From contig NZ_JH584235.1 of the NCBI RefSeq assembly GCF_000241465.1, positions 1,692,280 to 1,756,279 on the forward strand: a DNA stretch of 64,000 nt, read 5' to 3'. Every line of letters begins with the position of its first letter. Positions within the stretch are counted from its first letter, which is position 1. Shown here piece after piece: positions 8,039 through 15,827 of this stretch. The position numbers and the translations under genes were made by a program. Origin of the DNA: Sphingomonas echinoides ATCC 14820. Its GTDB lineage: Bacteria; Pseudomonadota; Alphaproteobacteria; Sphingomonadales; Sphingomonadaceae. The notes below the pieces were generated by a model. That model was not told the DNA's origin. It saw only the letters and a program-made list of their open reading frames with translations, and searched no databases.

Positions 8039-9289
8039 TCAGGCCGCAAACAACTCCAGTTGCTCGGTTTTGGGTGCAACCTGCGGCCGCAGATCGGCGC
8101 GGTCGCTCAGCGCCACCGGCCGCCAGTCCTCGGCGATCAGGAATGGCCGCAGCTTGGCGATCGACACCGTCAACCGCGCGACATCGGCCAGCCGCAACCG
8201 CCGCCAGCGCCGCGCCGACAGGATCGCCGCGACCGCTTTCACCCCCAGCCCCGGCACCCGCAACAACGCCTCGCGCGGCGCGCGGTTGACGTCGACCGGA
8301 AAGGATCCGCGAAACTTGAGCGCCCAGGCGAGCTTGGGGTCGATGTCGAGCGGCAGCATCCCGGTCGTCGCGTCGGTTGCCGCCACCACATCGGCGGGGG
8401 AATAATCGTAGAAGCGCATCAGCCAGTCCGATTGATACAGGCGATGTTCGCGCATCAGCGGCGGACGCTGCAGCGGCAACACCGCGCTCGCATCGGGGAT
8501 CGGGCTGAACGCCGAATAATAGACCCGCCGCAAGCCGAACCGATCATAAAGTGAGGACGCGCGCGTCACGATGTCACCATCGGTCGCGGCATCCGCCCCC
8601 ACGATCATCTGCGTGGATTGCCCGGCAGGCGCAAAGCGCGGTGCCGACTTGAAGCGCTTGCGGGCGTCGCTCGTGTCGGCAATCGCCAGCTTGGTCCCCG
8701 CCATCGCCCCTTCGATCCGCACCGCCGATTTCTCGGGCGCGAGCCGCGTCAGCCCGGCCAGCGTCGGCAATTCGACATTGATCGACAAACGATCGGCATG
8801 GAGCCCCGCTTTATGCACCAGTTCGGGGTCGGCATCGGGAATGGTCTTGAGGTGGATATAGCCGCGAAAATCATGATCCTCGCGCAAGCTGCGCGCCACC
8901 TCGACCATCTGCTCCATCGTGTAATTGGACGAACCGATGATGCCCGAGGAGAGGAACAGCCCCTCGATATAATTGCGCCGATAGAAAGACAGCGTCAGCC
9001 GCACCACCTCCGCCGCCGTGAAACGCGCGCGCCGCACGTTCGAGCTTTTGCGGTTGATGCAATAATGGCAGTCGAAGATGCAGCTGTTGGTAAGCAGGAT
9101 CTTGAGCAGCGAAATGCAGCGGCCATCGGGCGCATAGGCATGGCAAATCCCCATGCCCTGGTCGGTCGAGCCGATCCCCTTCCCGTCGCGCGAAGTGCGC
9201 TTGACCGAGCCCGAGGATGCGCAGGACGCATCATATTTCGCGGCATCCGCCAGGATCGCGAGCTTTTGCTGAACATCGAGCTGGGCCAT
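8039..9289 (-). CDS. Putative DNA modification/repair radical SAM protein (TIGR03916 type)
   Basis: 416 residues. A radical SAM cluster motif C-x3-C-x2-C occurs at Cys70, Cys74 and Cys77 (CIFDCHYC). Upstream, KLAILADAAKYDASCASSGS is the conserved opening of this family, and a helix-hairpin-helix (LLRVPGLGVKAVAAILSARRW) near residues 340-365 implies DNA binding. The family is always found with DUF4130 proteins and is annotated as a putative DNA repair or modification enzyme; its substrate is unknown to me. The promoter carries a LexA box, and the predicted transcription start is the A of the ATG. The 11-base gap to the DUF4130-UdgX gene indicates co-transcription. Confidence 0.88.
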   Translation of the reverse strand: MAQLDVQQKLAILADAAKYDASCASSGSVKRTSRDGKGIGSTDQGMGICHAYAPDGRCISLLKILLTNSCIFDCHYCINRKSSNVRRARFTAAEVVRLTLSFYRRNYIEGLFLSSGIIGSSNYTMEQMVEVARSLREDHDFRGYIHLKTIPDADPELVHKAGLHADRLSINVELPTLAGLTRLAPEKSAVRIEGAMAGTKLAIADTSDARKRFKSAPRFAPAGQSTQMIVGADAATDGDIVTRASSLYDRFGLRRVYYSAFSPIPDASAVLPLQRPPLMREHRLYQSDWLMRFYDYSPADVVAATDATTGMLPLDIDPKLAWALKFRGSFPVDVNRAPREALLRVPGLGVKAVAAILSARRWRRLRLADVARLTVSIAKLRPFLIAEDWRPVALSDRADLRPQVAPKTEQLELFAA

Positions 9290-9291
9290 AT

Positions 9292-9306
9292 GTTCTTCAT
9301 ATGTTC
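9292..9306 (-). promoter_or_regulatory. LexA (SOS) box
   Basis: On the plus strand GTTC at 9292 is followed after exactly 7 bases by GTTC at 9303; the same element reads GAAC-N7-GAAC toward the gene. This direct repeat is the alphaproteobacterial LexA operator. It overlaps the predicted -10 element of the radical SAM gene, where bound LexA would block polymerase. Confidence 0.75.
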
Positions 9307-9324
9307 ACAGCACGCTCGGCGCAA
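9296..9324 (-). promoter_or_regulatory. Predicted leaderless promoter of the radical SAM/UdgX operon
   Basis: Reading leftward, TTGCGC (9324-9319) and TATGAA (9301-9296) are separated by 17 bases. The start predicted 7 bases beyond the -10 element is 9289, the first base of the ATG, so the mRNA may have no leader. No Shine-Dalgarno sequence precedes the start codon, consistent with this. Confidence 0.5.
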
Positions 9325-9333
9325 GCGGCGCGG

Positions 9334-9741
9334 TCAGTGGTCCTTCGACAGGCCCGCCATCTTTTCGAAAGTCACATCGGTTTTGGAGCCGAACAGGCGC
9401 ATCGGCTTGCCCTCGTCGCATTCGACCTGCGCGACGATGCGAATCCAGCGCCGCGTCGGGCCAACGGTGATTTCGGCGTCCAGAGTGAAGCCGGAGCGAT
9501 CGCGGATGGCCGCCATACGCCGACATTCGAGCGCGATGCGGGATCCGGGTGTATAGCGCGCCGCTGCGGCGTGGCGATCGATGCGGCCGCCGCGCGGGAC
9601 TCCGAACAGATCATAGACGCCATCACTCCAAGTCAGCCGTTCGGTCGCGAGATCGCACGACCACAGCCCAGCCGAAACCGAGGCCGGAACATCGATGAAG
9701 CGGCCGCCAACCGCATGGGACAATGCTGGAATGATATTCAT
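9334..9741 (-). CDS. PAS-fold protein of unknown function
   Basis: 135 residues with one PAS-like domain: VSAGLWSCDLATERLTWSDGVYDLFGVPRGG is the usual PAS opening and RRWIRIVAQVECDEGKPMRLFGSKTDVT the closing strands. There is no kinase, GGDEF, EAL or HTH output domain, so it would act through a partner or as a stand-alone sensor. I chose the ATG at 9741 because AAGGGG lies 5 bases upstream; an in-frame start at 9768 would add nine basic residues without a ribosome site. It is oriented like the SOS-boxed operon downstream, but the LexA-controlled promoter sits between them. Confidence 0.7.
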   Translation of the reverse strand: MNIIPALSHAVGGRFIDVPASVSAGLWSCDLATERLTWSDGVYDLFGVPRGGRIDRHAAAARYTPGSRIALECRRMAAIRDRSGFTLDAEITVGPTRRWIRIVAQVECDEGKPMRLFGSKTDVTFEKMAGLSKDH

Positions 9742-9888
9742 GCAAACCCCTTTCCGATTGCGGTGCAACCCCGTGCTTGCCGGACAATGGTTAAGCTGAG
9801 GTTTTGAAAGGCCCGACTAGTTTCGCGGATGCAACCCGCAGGCGGTTAAAACGTTACGCCCACACAAACATCAAAAGGGACCGATATC

Positions 9889-10194
9889 ATGCGTTCACTG
9901 TTTCTCAGCCTCGCCGCCGCTTCGCTCGTTGTTCCGGTGACGATGGCCCTCCCGGTCGATAAGGCCGAAGCGCGCAAGCATCGCTATTATGGCAAAACCA
10001 GCCGTCACTATCGCTGCCATCGCTCGTCGGGAACGACTGGCCTGATCGCGGGCGGTGCCGGCGGTGCGTTGGTCGGCAATGCGCTCGGCGGCGGTGTGCT
10101 TGGCACGGTGGCGGGCGGCGTCGGCGGTGCACTCCTCGGCAAGCATCTCGACAAGAAGCATGACGCGGCCCAGAATCGCCGCAACGGCTGCTGA
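9889..10194 (+). CDS. Secreted glycine-zipper 2TM protein
   Basis: 101 residues. A signal peptide (MRSLFLSLAAASLVVPVTMA) is followed by a basic segment (RKHRYYGKTSRHYRCHRSS) and a glycine zipper (GLIAGGAGGALVGNALGGGVLGTVAGGVGGALLGKHLDKKHD), the small-residue repeat of the Rick-17kDa/glycine-zipper 2TM family. These are envelope proteins of uncertain role, often induced by stress. AAAGGGA is a plausible ribosome site 8 bases before the ATG. It is convergent with smc, with only 5 bases between stops. Confidence 0.8.
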   Translation: MRSLFLSLAAASLVVPVTMALPVDKAEARKHRYYGKTSRHYRCHRSSGTTGLIAGGAGGALVGNALGGGVLGTVAGGVGGALLGKHLDKKHDAAQNRRNGC

Positions 10195-10199
10195 TCCGT

Positions 10200-13100
10200 T
10201 TACTCGGCGGCGAGGAGCGATTCCGCGCCGCCGAGATCCACCGAAACAAGGCGGCTGACGCCTTGTTCGACCATCGTTACGCCGAACAGCCGGTGCATCC
10301 GGCTCATCGTCACGGCATTGTGCGTCACGATCAGATAGCGCGTCTGCGTTTCGCGCGTCATCGCATCCAGCAACCCGCAAAAGCGCTCGATATTGGCATC
10401 GTCCAGCGGCGCATCGACTTCGTCGAGCACGCAGATCGGCGCGGGGTTGGTCAGGAACAAGCCGAAGATCAGCGCGACGGCGGTCAGCGCCTGTTCGCCG
10501 CCCGATAACAGCGTCAGCGATTGCAATTTCTTGCCCGGCGGCTGCGCCATGATCTCGAGGCCCGCCTCGAGCGGATCGTCCGAATCGACCAGTTCGAGAT
10601 GCGCCTGCCCGCCATTAAACAGCGTGGTGAACAAGCGCCGGAAATGGCCATCGACCGCCTCGAACGCCGCCATCAGCCGCTGCCGTCCCTCGCGGTTGAG
10701 CGTGCCGATCGACCCGCGCAGGCGGTTGACCGCCAGCCCCAGTTCCTCGCGTTCAGCGGCATTGCCCTTGGACGCGGCTTCGAGTTCGGCCAGTTCGCTT
10801 TCGGCGACCAGATTGACCGGGCCGATCCGTTCGCGATCAACCATCAATTTCTCGTGTGTCGCCGATTCCTCAGCGGGCGACCGCACCGTATCGCCGTCAA
10901 AGCCGACGCGTTCGGGCAGCAGCACCGACGGGCATTGGAAGCGTTCGCCCGATAGGCGGTTCATCTCCACCCGCCGCAATTCCTGATTTTCCGCCCGCGC
11001 CGCCGCACCGGCCCGCGCTTCACGCGCTTGCGCCAGCGTTTCGGCGGCAGCGCTGGCTTGCGCTTCGGCTGCGCGGAGTGCCGCTTCGGCCGCGCGTTCG
11101 GCGGTGGCGGCGGCATCGGCCTCCGCACGCGCCGCCGCATGCGTTGCTTCCAGCGCTTCGATTTCAGCGGCGAGCGCCTCGGGCCGCCCGACCAGCGCCT
11201 GCGCTTCAGCGGCAAGGTCGCCGTCGCGCTTGTCCATCTCGGCGATGCGCCGCGCCGCCTCGCCTGCCCGCGCGCGCCAGCTCTTCGCCTCGGCGCTCAT
11301 CGCAGCGAGCCGCTCGCGCGCGCTGCCGACATCGCGGTCGAGCCCGGCGCGGTCGGCGCGCGCGGTGGCGATCGCGGTACGGCGCGCCTCGGCCTCGCCC
11401 GACAGCGTCCGCACCCGCTCGCGCGTCGCGCTGCCATCGGGCAGCGCCGCCTGCACACCCGCAGCACGCGCGACCTCTGCCTCGGCTTCTTCATGATCGG
11501 CGACGATGCGCTGTCGCCGCGCCGCCAGATCGGCGCGCTGCGCCTCGATCCGCTCGATCGCCGCCGCCGCACGGTCTTCGGCGCGCGCCGCATCGCGCGC
11601 GCGCGTCTCGGCACTCTCCAGCAAGCGCCGCGCCGCCACCGCACCGCTCCGCGCCTCCGCAATCGCCGCGTCGATCCGCGCGAGCTCGCCATCCGCCGCC
11701 TCGACCGCGCGCACCGCCGCCGGGCGCGCCGCCTCGATCGCGCGCAGCCGGTTCATGCGTTCGAGCCGCTCGGCCGCCGCCGCCCCGCCCGATTTGGCGA
11801 CATAGCCGTCCCAGCGCCGCAACACGCCCGTCAGCGTCACCAGCCGCTGCCCGACCGCAAGCGGCCCGCCCGCATCGCTCTCCGCCACGAACACCTGCGC
11901 CAATCGCCTTGCCAGCGCCGCGGGTGCCGCGACATGCTGGCCAAGCGGCACCGTCCCCTCGGGTGCCGCCGGATCGCCCGGCGCGACCTCCGCCCCCGCC
12001 CAGAAGCGCTCGCCCGCCGGGTCGAGTCCCGCTTCCAGATCATCCCCCAAAGCCGCCGCCAGCGCGCGTTCATAGCCCGCCTCGGGCTGCAACCGGTCGA
12101 GCAACCGCTCGCGCCCCTCGCGCCGCGTCGCCTTGGTCAGCGCGGTCGCTTCGCTGTCGAGTGCCGCCAGATCGGCATGTGCGGTCGCCCGCGCGGCCTG
12201 CGCCCGGTCGCGCTGGTCGCGCGCACCGCGCTCATCGGCATCGGCGCGGGTGAGCGCCGCCCGCGCATCCTCGCCATGCTGCACCGCCTGCGCGCGCGCC
12301 GCCGCTGCCGCCGCGCGCTCGGCGATCAGCGGCGCGGCATCGCCCAACGCCGCACTTTCCGCCGTCACCCGCGCCAGATCGCGCGCGCTGCGCTCGGCCC
12401 GCACCCGCGCGGCGGCGAGCGCCGCTTCGGCCACGCGCGCATCGGCCAGCTCGGTCGCTTGCGCGGCGAGCGCCTGCGCCAGCGCCACTTCGGCATCGCG
12501 CCCGGCGCGCTCGGCCTCGCTCAACCGCGTCTCCAGCTCGGGGATGCGCGCGGTCGCCTCGGCCAGCCGCACCTCCAGCGCCTTGCTCTCCTCGGCCAAC
12601 CGCGCAATCGCTTCGGCGGCATCGCTCGCCAGCGATCCCTCGCGCGCGCGGTCCTCGGCCAGCCGCTCGCGCGCCGCCGCCAGTTCCTGCGTCCGCCGCA
12701 GCGCCGCCGCCTGCTCGCCGCGCAAGCCGCCGAGCCGATGCCCCGCTTCGCTCGCCGCCTCGCGCAGCGCCTGCGCCTGCCCCCGTGCGCCCGCCAGCGC
12801 CTCGGTCGCCGCCAGCGCATAGGCCGCCGCCGCGCGCTGCGCCTCGCTTGCCTCGGCGACGCGCGCCTCGCACGTCGCCGCCTCGGCCTTGGCGGCATCG
12901 GCGGCCTGTTGCGCATCGCGCCATCGCGCAAAGATCATCCGCGCCTCGGCCACGCGGATCTGCTCGGACAAAGCGCGATAGCGCTCCGCCTGCCGCGCCT
13001 GCCGCCGCAGTGCATTGGCACGGCCGTCCTGGTCTGCAATCAACTCATCGAGCCGCGCGAGATTAGCCTCGGTCGCGCGCAATTTCTGCTCGGCATCCTT

Positions 13101-13601
13101 GCGGCGGACGTGCAGCCCGGCGATCCCGGCGGCTTCCTCCAGCATTGCGCGGCGCTCGGCGGGTTTGGCGGCGATGATCGCGCCGATCCGCCCCTGGCTG
13201 ACCAAAGCGGGCGAATGCGCCCCCGTCGCCGAATCCGCGAACAGCAGCGCCACGTCCTTCGCGCGCACATCGCGCCCGTCGATGCGGTAGGCAGACCCCG
13301 CCCCGCGCTCGATCCGGCGGACGACTTCGCTTTCCTCGCCGGCATTTTCGATCAGCATCGAAACTTCGGCGAAATCGCGCGCCGGGCGCGTGTTGGTGCC
13401 CGCGAAGATGACGTCGTCCATCCCCGCGCCACGCAGCGACCGCGCCGAGGTTTCCCCCATCGTCCAGCGCAGCGCCTCGAGCAAATTGGATTTGCCGCAG
13501 CCATTGGGGCCGACGATCCCAGTCAGCCCCGGCTCGATCCGCAGATCAGCCGCGTCGACGAAGCTCTTGAAGCCCGAGAGCCGGAGACGCTTGATCTGCA
13601 T
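10200..13601 (-). CDS. smc: Chromosome segregation protein SMC
   Basis: 1133 residues with the standard SMC plan. The N-terminal head has Walker A GPNGCGKSNLLEALRW near residue 32. Two very Ala/Arg/Glu-rich coiled coils flank a hinge near residues 500-600 (LDRLQPEAGYERALAAALGDDLEAGLDP onward). The C-terminal head has the signature LSGGEQALTAVALIFG and Walker B PICVLDEVDAPLDDAN. SMC dimers with ScpAB organise and segregate chromosomes. The extreme GC bias of the coiled coils creates long antisense open frames that I do not regard as genes. It follows the two DsbA-like genes, as usual in sphingomonads. Confidence 0.96.
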   Translation of the reverse strand: MQIKRLRLSGFKSFVDAADLRIEPGLTGIVGPNGCGKSNLLEALRWTMGETSARSLRGAGMDDVIFAGTNTRPARDFAEVSMLIENAGEESEVVRRIERGAGSAYRIDGRDVRAKDVALLFADSATGAHSPALVSQGRIGAIIAAKPAERRAMLEEAAGIAGLHVRRKDAEQKLRATEANLARLDELIADQDGRANALRRQARQAERYRALSEQIRVAEARMIFARWRDAQQAADAAKAEAATCEARVAEASEAQRAAAAYALAATEALAGARGQAQALREAASEAGHRLGGLRGEQAAALRRTQELAAARERLAEDRAREGSLASDAAEAIARLAEESKALEVRLAEATARIPELETRLSEAERAGRDAEVALAQALAAQATELADARVAEAALAAARVRAERSARDLARVTAESAALGDAAPLIAERAAAAAARAQAVQHGEDARAALTRADADERGARDQRDRAQAARATAHADLAALDSEATALTKATRREGRERLLDRLQPEAGYERALAAALGDDLEAGLDPAGERFWAGAEVAPGDPAAPEGTVPLGQHVAAPAALARRLAQVFVAESDAGGPLAVGQRLVTLTGVLRRWDGYVAKSGGAAAAERLERMNRLRAIEAARPAAVRAVEAADGELARIDAAIAEARSGAVAARRLLESAETRARDAARAEDRAAAAIERIEAQRADLAARRQRIVADHEEAEAEVARAAGVQAALPDGSATRERVRTLSGEAEARRTAIATARADRAGLDRDVGSARERLAAMSAEAKSWRARAGEAARRIAEMDKRDGDLAAEAQALVGRPEALAAEIEALEATHAAARAEADAAATAERAAEAALRAAEAQASAAAETLAQAREARAGAAARAENQELRRVEMNRLSGERFQCPSVLLPERVGFDGDTVRSPAEESATHEKLMVDRERIGPVNLVAESELAELEAASKGNAAEREELGLAVNRLRGSIGTLNREGRQRLMAAFEAVDGHFRRLFTTLFNGGQAHLELVDSDDPLEAGLEIMAQPPGKKLQSLTLLSGGEQALTAVALIFGLFLTNPAPICVLDEVDAPLDDANIERFCGLLDAMTRETQTRYLIVTHNAVTMSRMHRLFGVTMVEQGVSRLVSVDLGGAESLLAAE

Positions 13602-13654
13602 TCAGAGCCCCCGGCTAGAGTGGAAACTGCGCGGGCGTCCTTCCAACAAGAGGC

Positions 13655-13750
13655 CGTCACCCCGGGCCTGTCCCGGGGTCCACCGTCGTCAGTACCCCGC
13701 AGTCGCAGAACATGCGGCACCGTGGATGCCGGGACAAGCCCGGCATGACG
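13655..13750. repeat. Dispersed inverted repeat (CCCGGGCCTGTCCCGGGG type)
   Basis: Arms at 13655-13685 and 13721-13750 are inverted copies built around GGGCCTGTCCCGGGGTCCAC and its complement GGATGCCGGGACAAGCCCGG. The same sequence class recurs at 42611-42706 and, weaker, at 51258-51330. It occupies nearly all of the gap between the two leftward genes smc and the DsbA-like gene. Confidence 0.75.
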
Positions 13751-13761
13751 TAGCGAGAGCG

Positions 13762-14505
13762 TTACGCCCCCGCGCGCTTCAACGCCGCCTCGACATCGGG
13801 CCAGGACACGCCCTCAACCTTGGTGCCGTTCAGGATGAAGGTCGGCGTGCCGGAGACGGTCGCGCCCTCGCCCTTGTTCATCAAGCCGATCAGTTCGTTC
13901 AGCGCCTTGCTGTCGGCGATGCACGCGCGCGCCTTGGCTTCGGGAATGCCGCGCTGCTTCACGAACTCGACATAACCGAGATAGTCGCCCCAGGCTGCGG
14001 CCATCTGGTTTGGCGTCTTGCCCTGCAATTGCGCCTGCAGCGCGTTGGTGGCGGCCTGGTCGGCGAGCTTGGCCTCGAACTGCGGCTGGCTCAGGTACAT
14101 TTGTTCAAGCAACGGGAAGAAGGCCGACGGATCGACGCAGCGCCCGAGCAGGCTCGGCGCGAAATCCGCCTGATTGTGGACCATATAGTCACGGAATTCG
14201 TAGGACACCTTGCCGGTGGTGACATACTTCTCGGTCAGCGGCTTCTGCCCGGTCTGGCCAAACGCGCCACAGGTCGGGCAGGTGCGCGATCCATATTCGA
14301 CCAGCTTGATCGGCGCATCGGGGTTGCCCATGCGATAGCCACCCTCGGGCGTCTTGGAGACCACTTCGGTCCAATTCTGCCCGGCGGGTGCCGGCTTGGC
14401 CGCCACCGGTGCAGCGGCGACGCTGTTGCCGCCCGATGCGCCGCCACCGCCGCACGAAGCGAGCGAAACGGCAGCCAGCGCGGCGAACAGGATGCGAGGG
14501 GTCAT
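13762..14505 (-). CDS. DsbA family periplasmic thioredoxin-fold lipoprotein
   Basis: 247 residues. The N-terminus MTPRILFAALAAVSLASCGGGG ends in a lipobox (LASC), predicting a lipoprotein. A DsbA-type domain follows, with redox motif CPTC in EYGSRTCPTCGAFG, and the helical insertion and SGTPTFILNGTKVEGVSW strand with the cis-Pro. It should catalyse or relay disulfide exchange in the periplasm. The ATG at 14505 has AAGGAG 9 bases upstream. It follows a paralogous gene by 28 bases; the pair shares the same layout (NPDAPIKLVEYGSRTCP against NPNAKVKLIEFGSRTCP), indicating tandem duplication. Confidence 0.87.
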   Translation of the reverse strand: MTPRILFAALAAVSLASCGGGGASGGNSVAAAPVAAKPAPAGQNWTEVVSKTPEGGYRMGNPDAPIKLVEYGSRTCPTCGAFGQTGQKPLTEKYVTTGKVSYEFRDYMVHNQADFAPSLLGRCVDPSAFFPLLEQMYLSQPQFEAKLADQAATNALQAQLQGKTPNQMAAAWGDYLGYVEFVKQRGIPEAKARACIADSKALNELIGLMNKGEGATVSGTPTFILNGTKVEGVSWPDVEAALKRAGA

Positions 14506-14533
14506 CGAATAAGCTCCTTGGGGAAAACGCATT

Positions 14534-15262
14534 TTACTTGGTAACGGCAGCGCGCACCAGCGGCTCCAGCGCCGCCCAGGTGAAGGTGTTGGCTTGCGCC
14601 ACGCCGTTGATGAGGAAGGTGGGCGTGCTGTTCACGGCATAGGCTTTGTTGGCCGCACCGGCGCGCTGCGCGACCAGATCGACCGCCTTGGTGTCGGCCA
14701 GGCACGCAGTGGCCTTGGCCAGCGGCATGCCCTTCTGCACCACCAGATCGGTATAGCCGTAGAATTTGGCGAGATAGGCGGCGATCTCGGTCGGCTTGGC
14801 CCCCTGCAATTGCTGCTGTTTGTCGGCGGGGACCTGGTCCGGCCGACCGACCAATTTCTCCTGATTGGCCATCATCGCGTTCAACAGCGGGAAGAAGGCG
14901 CGTGTCGGCACGCAATGCCCAAGCAGGATCGGCCCGAGATCGAGCGCGCCGTGAATGGGGAAATCGCGAAATTCATAGCTCACTTGCCCGCTCGCAATGT
15001 AGCCGGTGCGCAGCGCGGGCAAACCCTCTGCATCGAATCGCGCGCAATGCGGGCAGGTGCGCGATCCAAATTCGATCAGCTTCACCTTGGCATTGGGGTT
15101 GCCGATCCGCACCCCGCCCTCGGGCGTGGCGACGATCATGCTGGCCCAGGCAACTTTGGCGGGTGCCCGATGCGCCACCGCCTTCTTCGCCGGTACGGCC
15201 TGCGCTGCGGAGGCCGCGCCAACCACAATGGCCATTGCCGCCACCACCAACCGCATGTTCAT
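14534..15262 (-). CDS. DsbA family periplasmic thioredoxin-fold protein
   Basis: 242 residues. A cleavable signal peptide (MNMRLVVAAMAIVVGAASAAQA) precedes a thioredoxin-fold domain with CPHC in EFGSRTCPHCARFD and a conserved NSTPTFLINGVAQ strand. Unlike its downstream paralogue it lacks a lipobox, so it should be soluble in the periplasm. The ATG at 15262 overlaps the TGA of the DUF721 gene (ATGA), implying translational coupling and supporting this start over the internal ATG at 15256. CPHC matches the classic DsbA redox site. Confidence 0.87.
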   Translation of the reverse strand: MNMRLVVAAMAIVVGAASAAQAVPAKKAVAHRAPAKVAWASMIVATPEGGVRIGNPNAKVKLIEFGSRTCPHCARFDAEGLPALRTGYIASGQVSYEFRDFPIHGALDLGPILLGHCVPTRAFFPLLNAMMANQEKLVGRPDQVPADKQQQLQGAKPTEIAAYLAKFYGYTDLVVQKGMPLAKATACLADTKAVDLVAQRAGAANKAYAVNSTPTFLINGVAQANTFTWAALEPLVRAAVTK

Positions 15263-15801
15263 CCCTCGCTCCCACCAACGATCGGCGCGCCGCGCGTCGC
15301 CGCTACCCCTGCGGCCAGCGCTTCCAGCACCGCCTTCAATTCCGGATCGGCGATCGTGCGCAAGCTCGCGCCCAGTTCGACCGGCACCGGCCGCAGCGAC
15401 GGCGGAGCCGCGCGCGGCGCGGGCACCGGCACGTCGCCCTGGCGGATCTGCACGCGTACAATCGCCTCATAGCCAAAGAAGCGATTGACCCGCTCAACGA
15501 TTTCGGGCGCGATATGCTGCATCATCGTCGCATGCGCGCCTCGCACCACCAGACTCAGCGTGCCGCCGGTGCGCTGCCCATGCGGAAATTTGATCGATTC
15601 GGGGGCCGACACCCCGGCATAGCGCGGGCCGACAATCTCGCCCCAGCGGCTGACCACCGCGCTCTGTACGAAGCCGAAGCGGCGGAAGGCCGCGCGCCCG
15701 GCATCGGGCAGCAATTCCGCGACCGAGCGCGCACGCCCACCACGCGCCTTTTCCGGCTCGGCGCGTTTGATCACAGGCTTGGCGGGATCGCGTTTGCTCA
15801 T
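15259..15801 (-). CDS. DUF721 (DciA-like) protein
   Basis: 180 residues from the ATG at 15801. The central region RSVAELLPDAGRAAFRRFGFVQSAVVSRWGEIVGPRYAG and the strand TLSLVVRGAHATMMQHIAPEIVERVNRFFGYEAIVRVQI are typical of DUF721. In other bacteria this family includes DciA, which loads the replicative helicase; whether that applies here is inference. A Pro-rich segment follows the domain. An alternative ATG lies at 15813. The gene runs divergently from mutY with a very short gap, and leads the operon DUF721-dsbA-dsbA-smc. Confidence 0.75.
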   Translation of the reverse strand: MSKRDPAKPVIKRAEPEKARGGRARSVAELLPDAGRAAFRRFGFVQSAVVSRWGEIVGPRYAGVSAPESIKFPHGQRTGGTLSLVVRGAHATMMQHIAPEIVERVNRFFGYEAIVRVQIRQGDVPVPAPRAAPPSLRPVPVELGASLRTIADPELKAVLEALAAGVAATRGAPIVGGSEG

Positions 15802-15827
15802 CGGCCCGTCCATGCCATAGCGATGCG

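Noticed and set aside
11028..13748. Long open frame (about 900 codons) antisense to smc
   Set aside because: It is a by-product of GC-rich codon third positions in the SMC coiled coil; the translated product is Arg/Ala low complexity with no domain.
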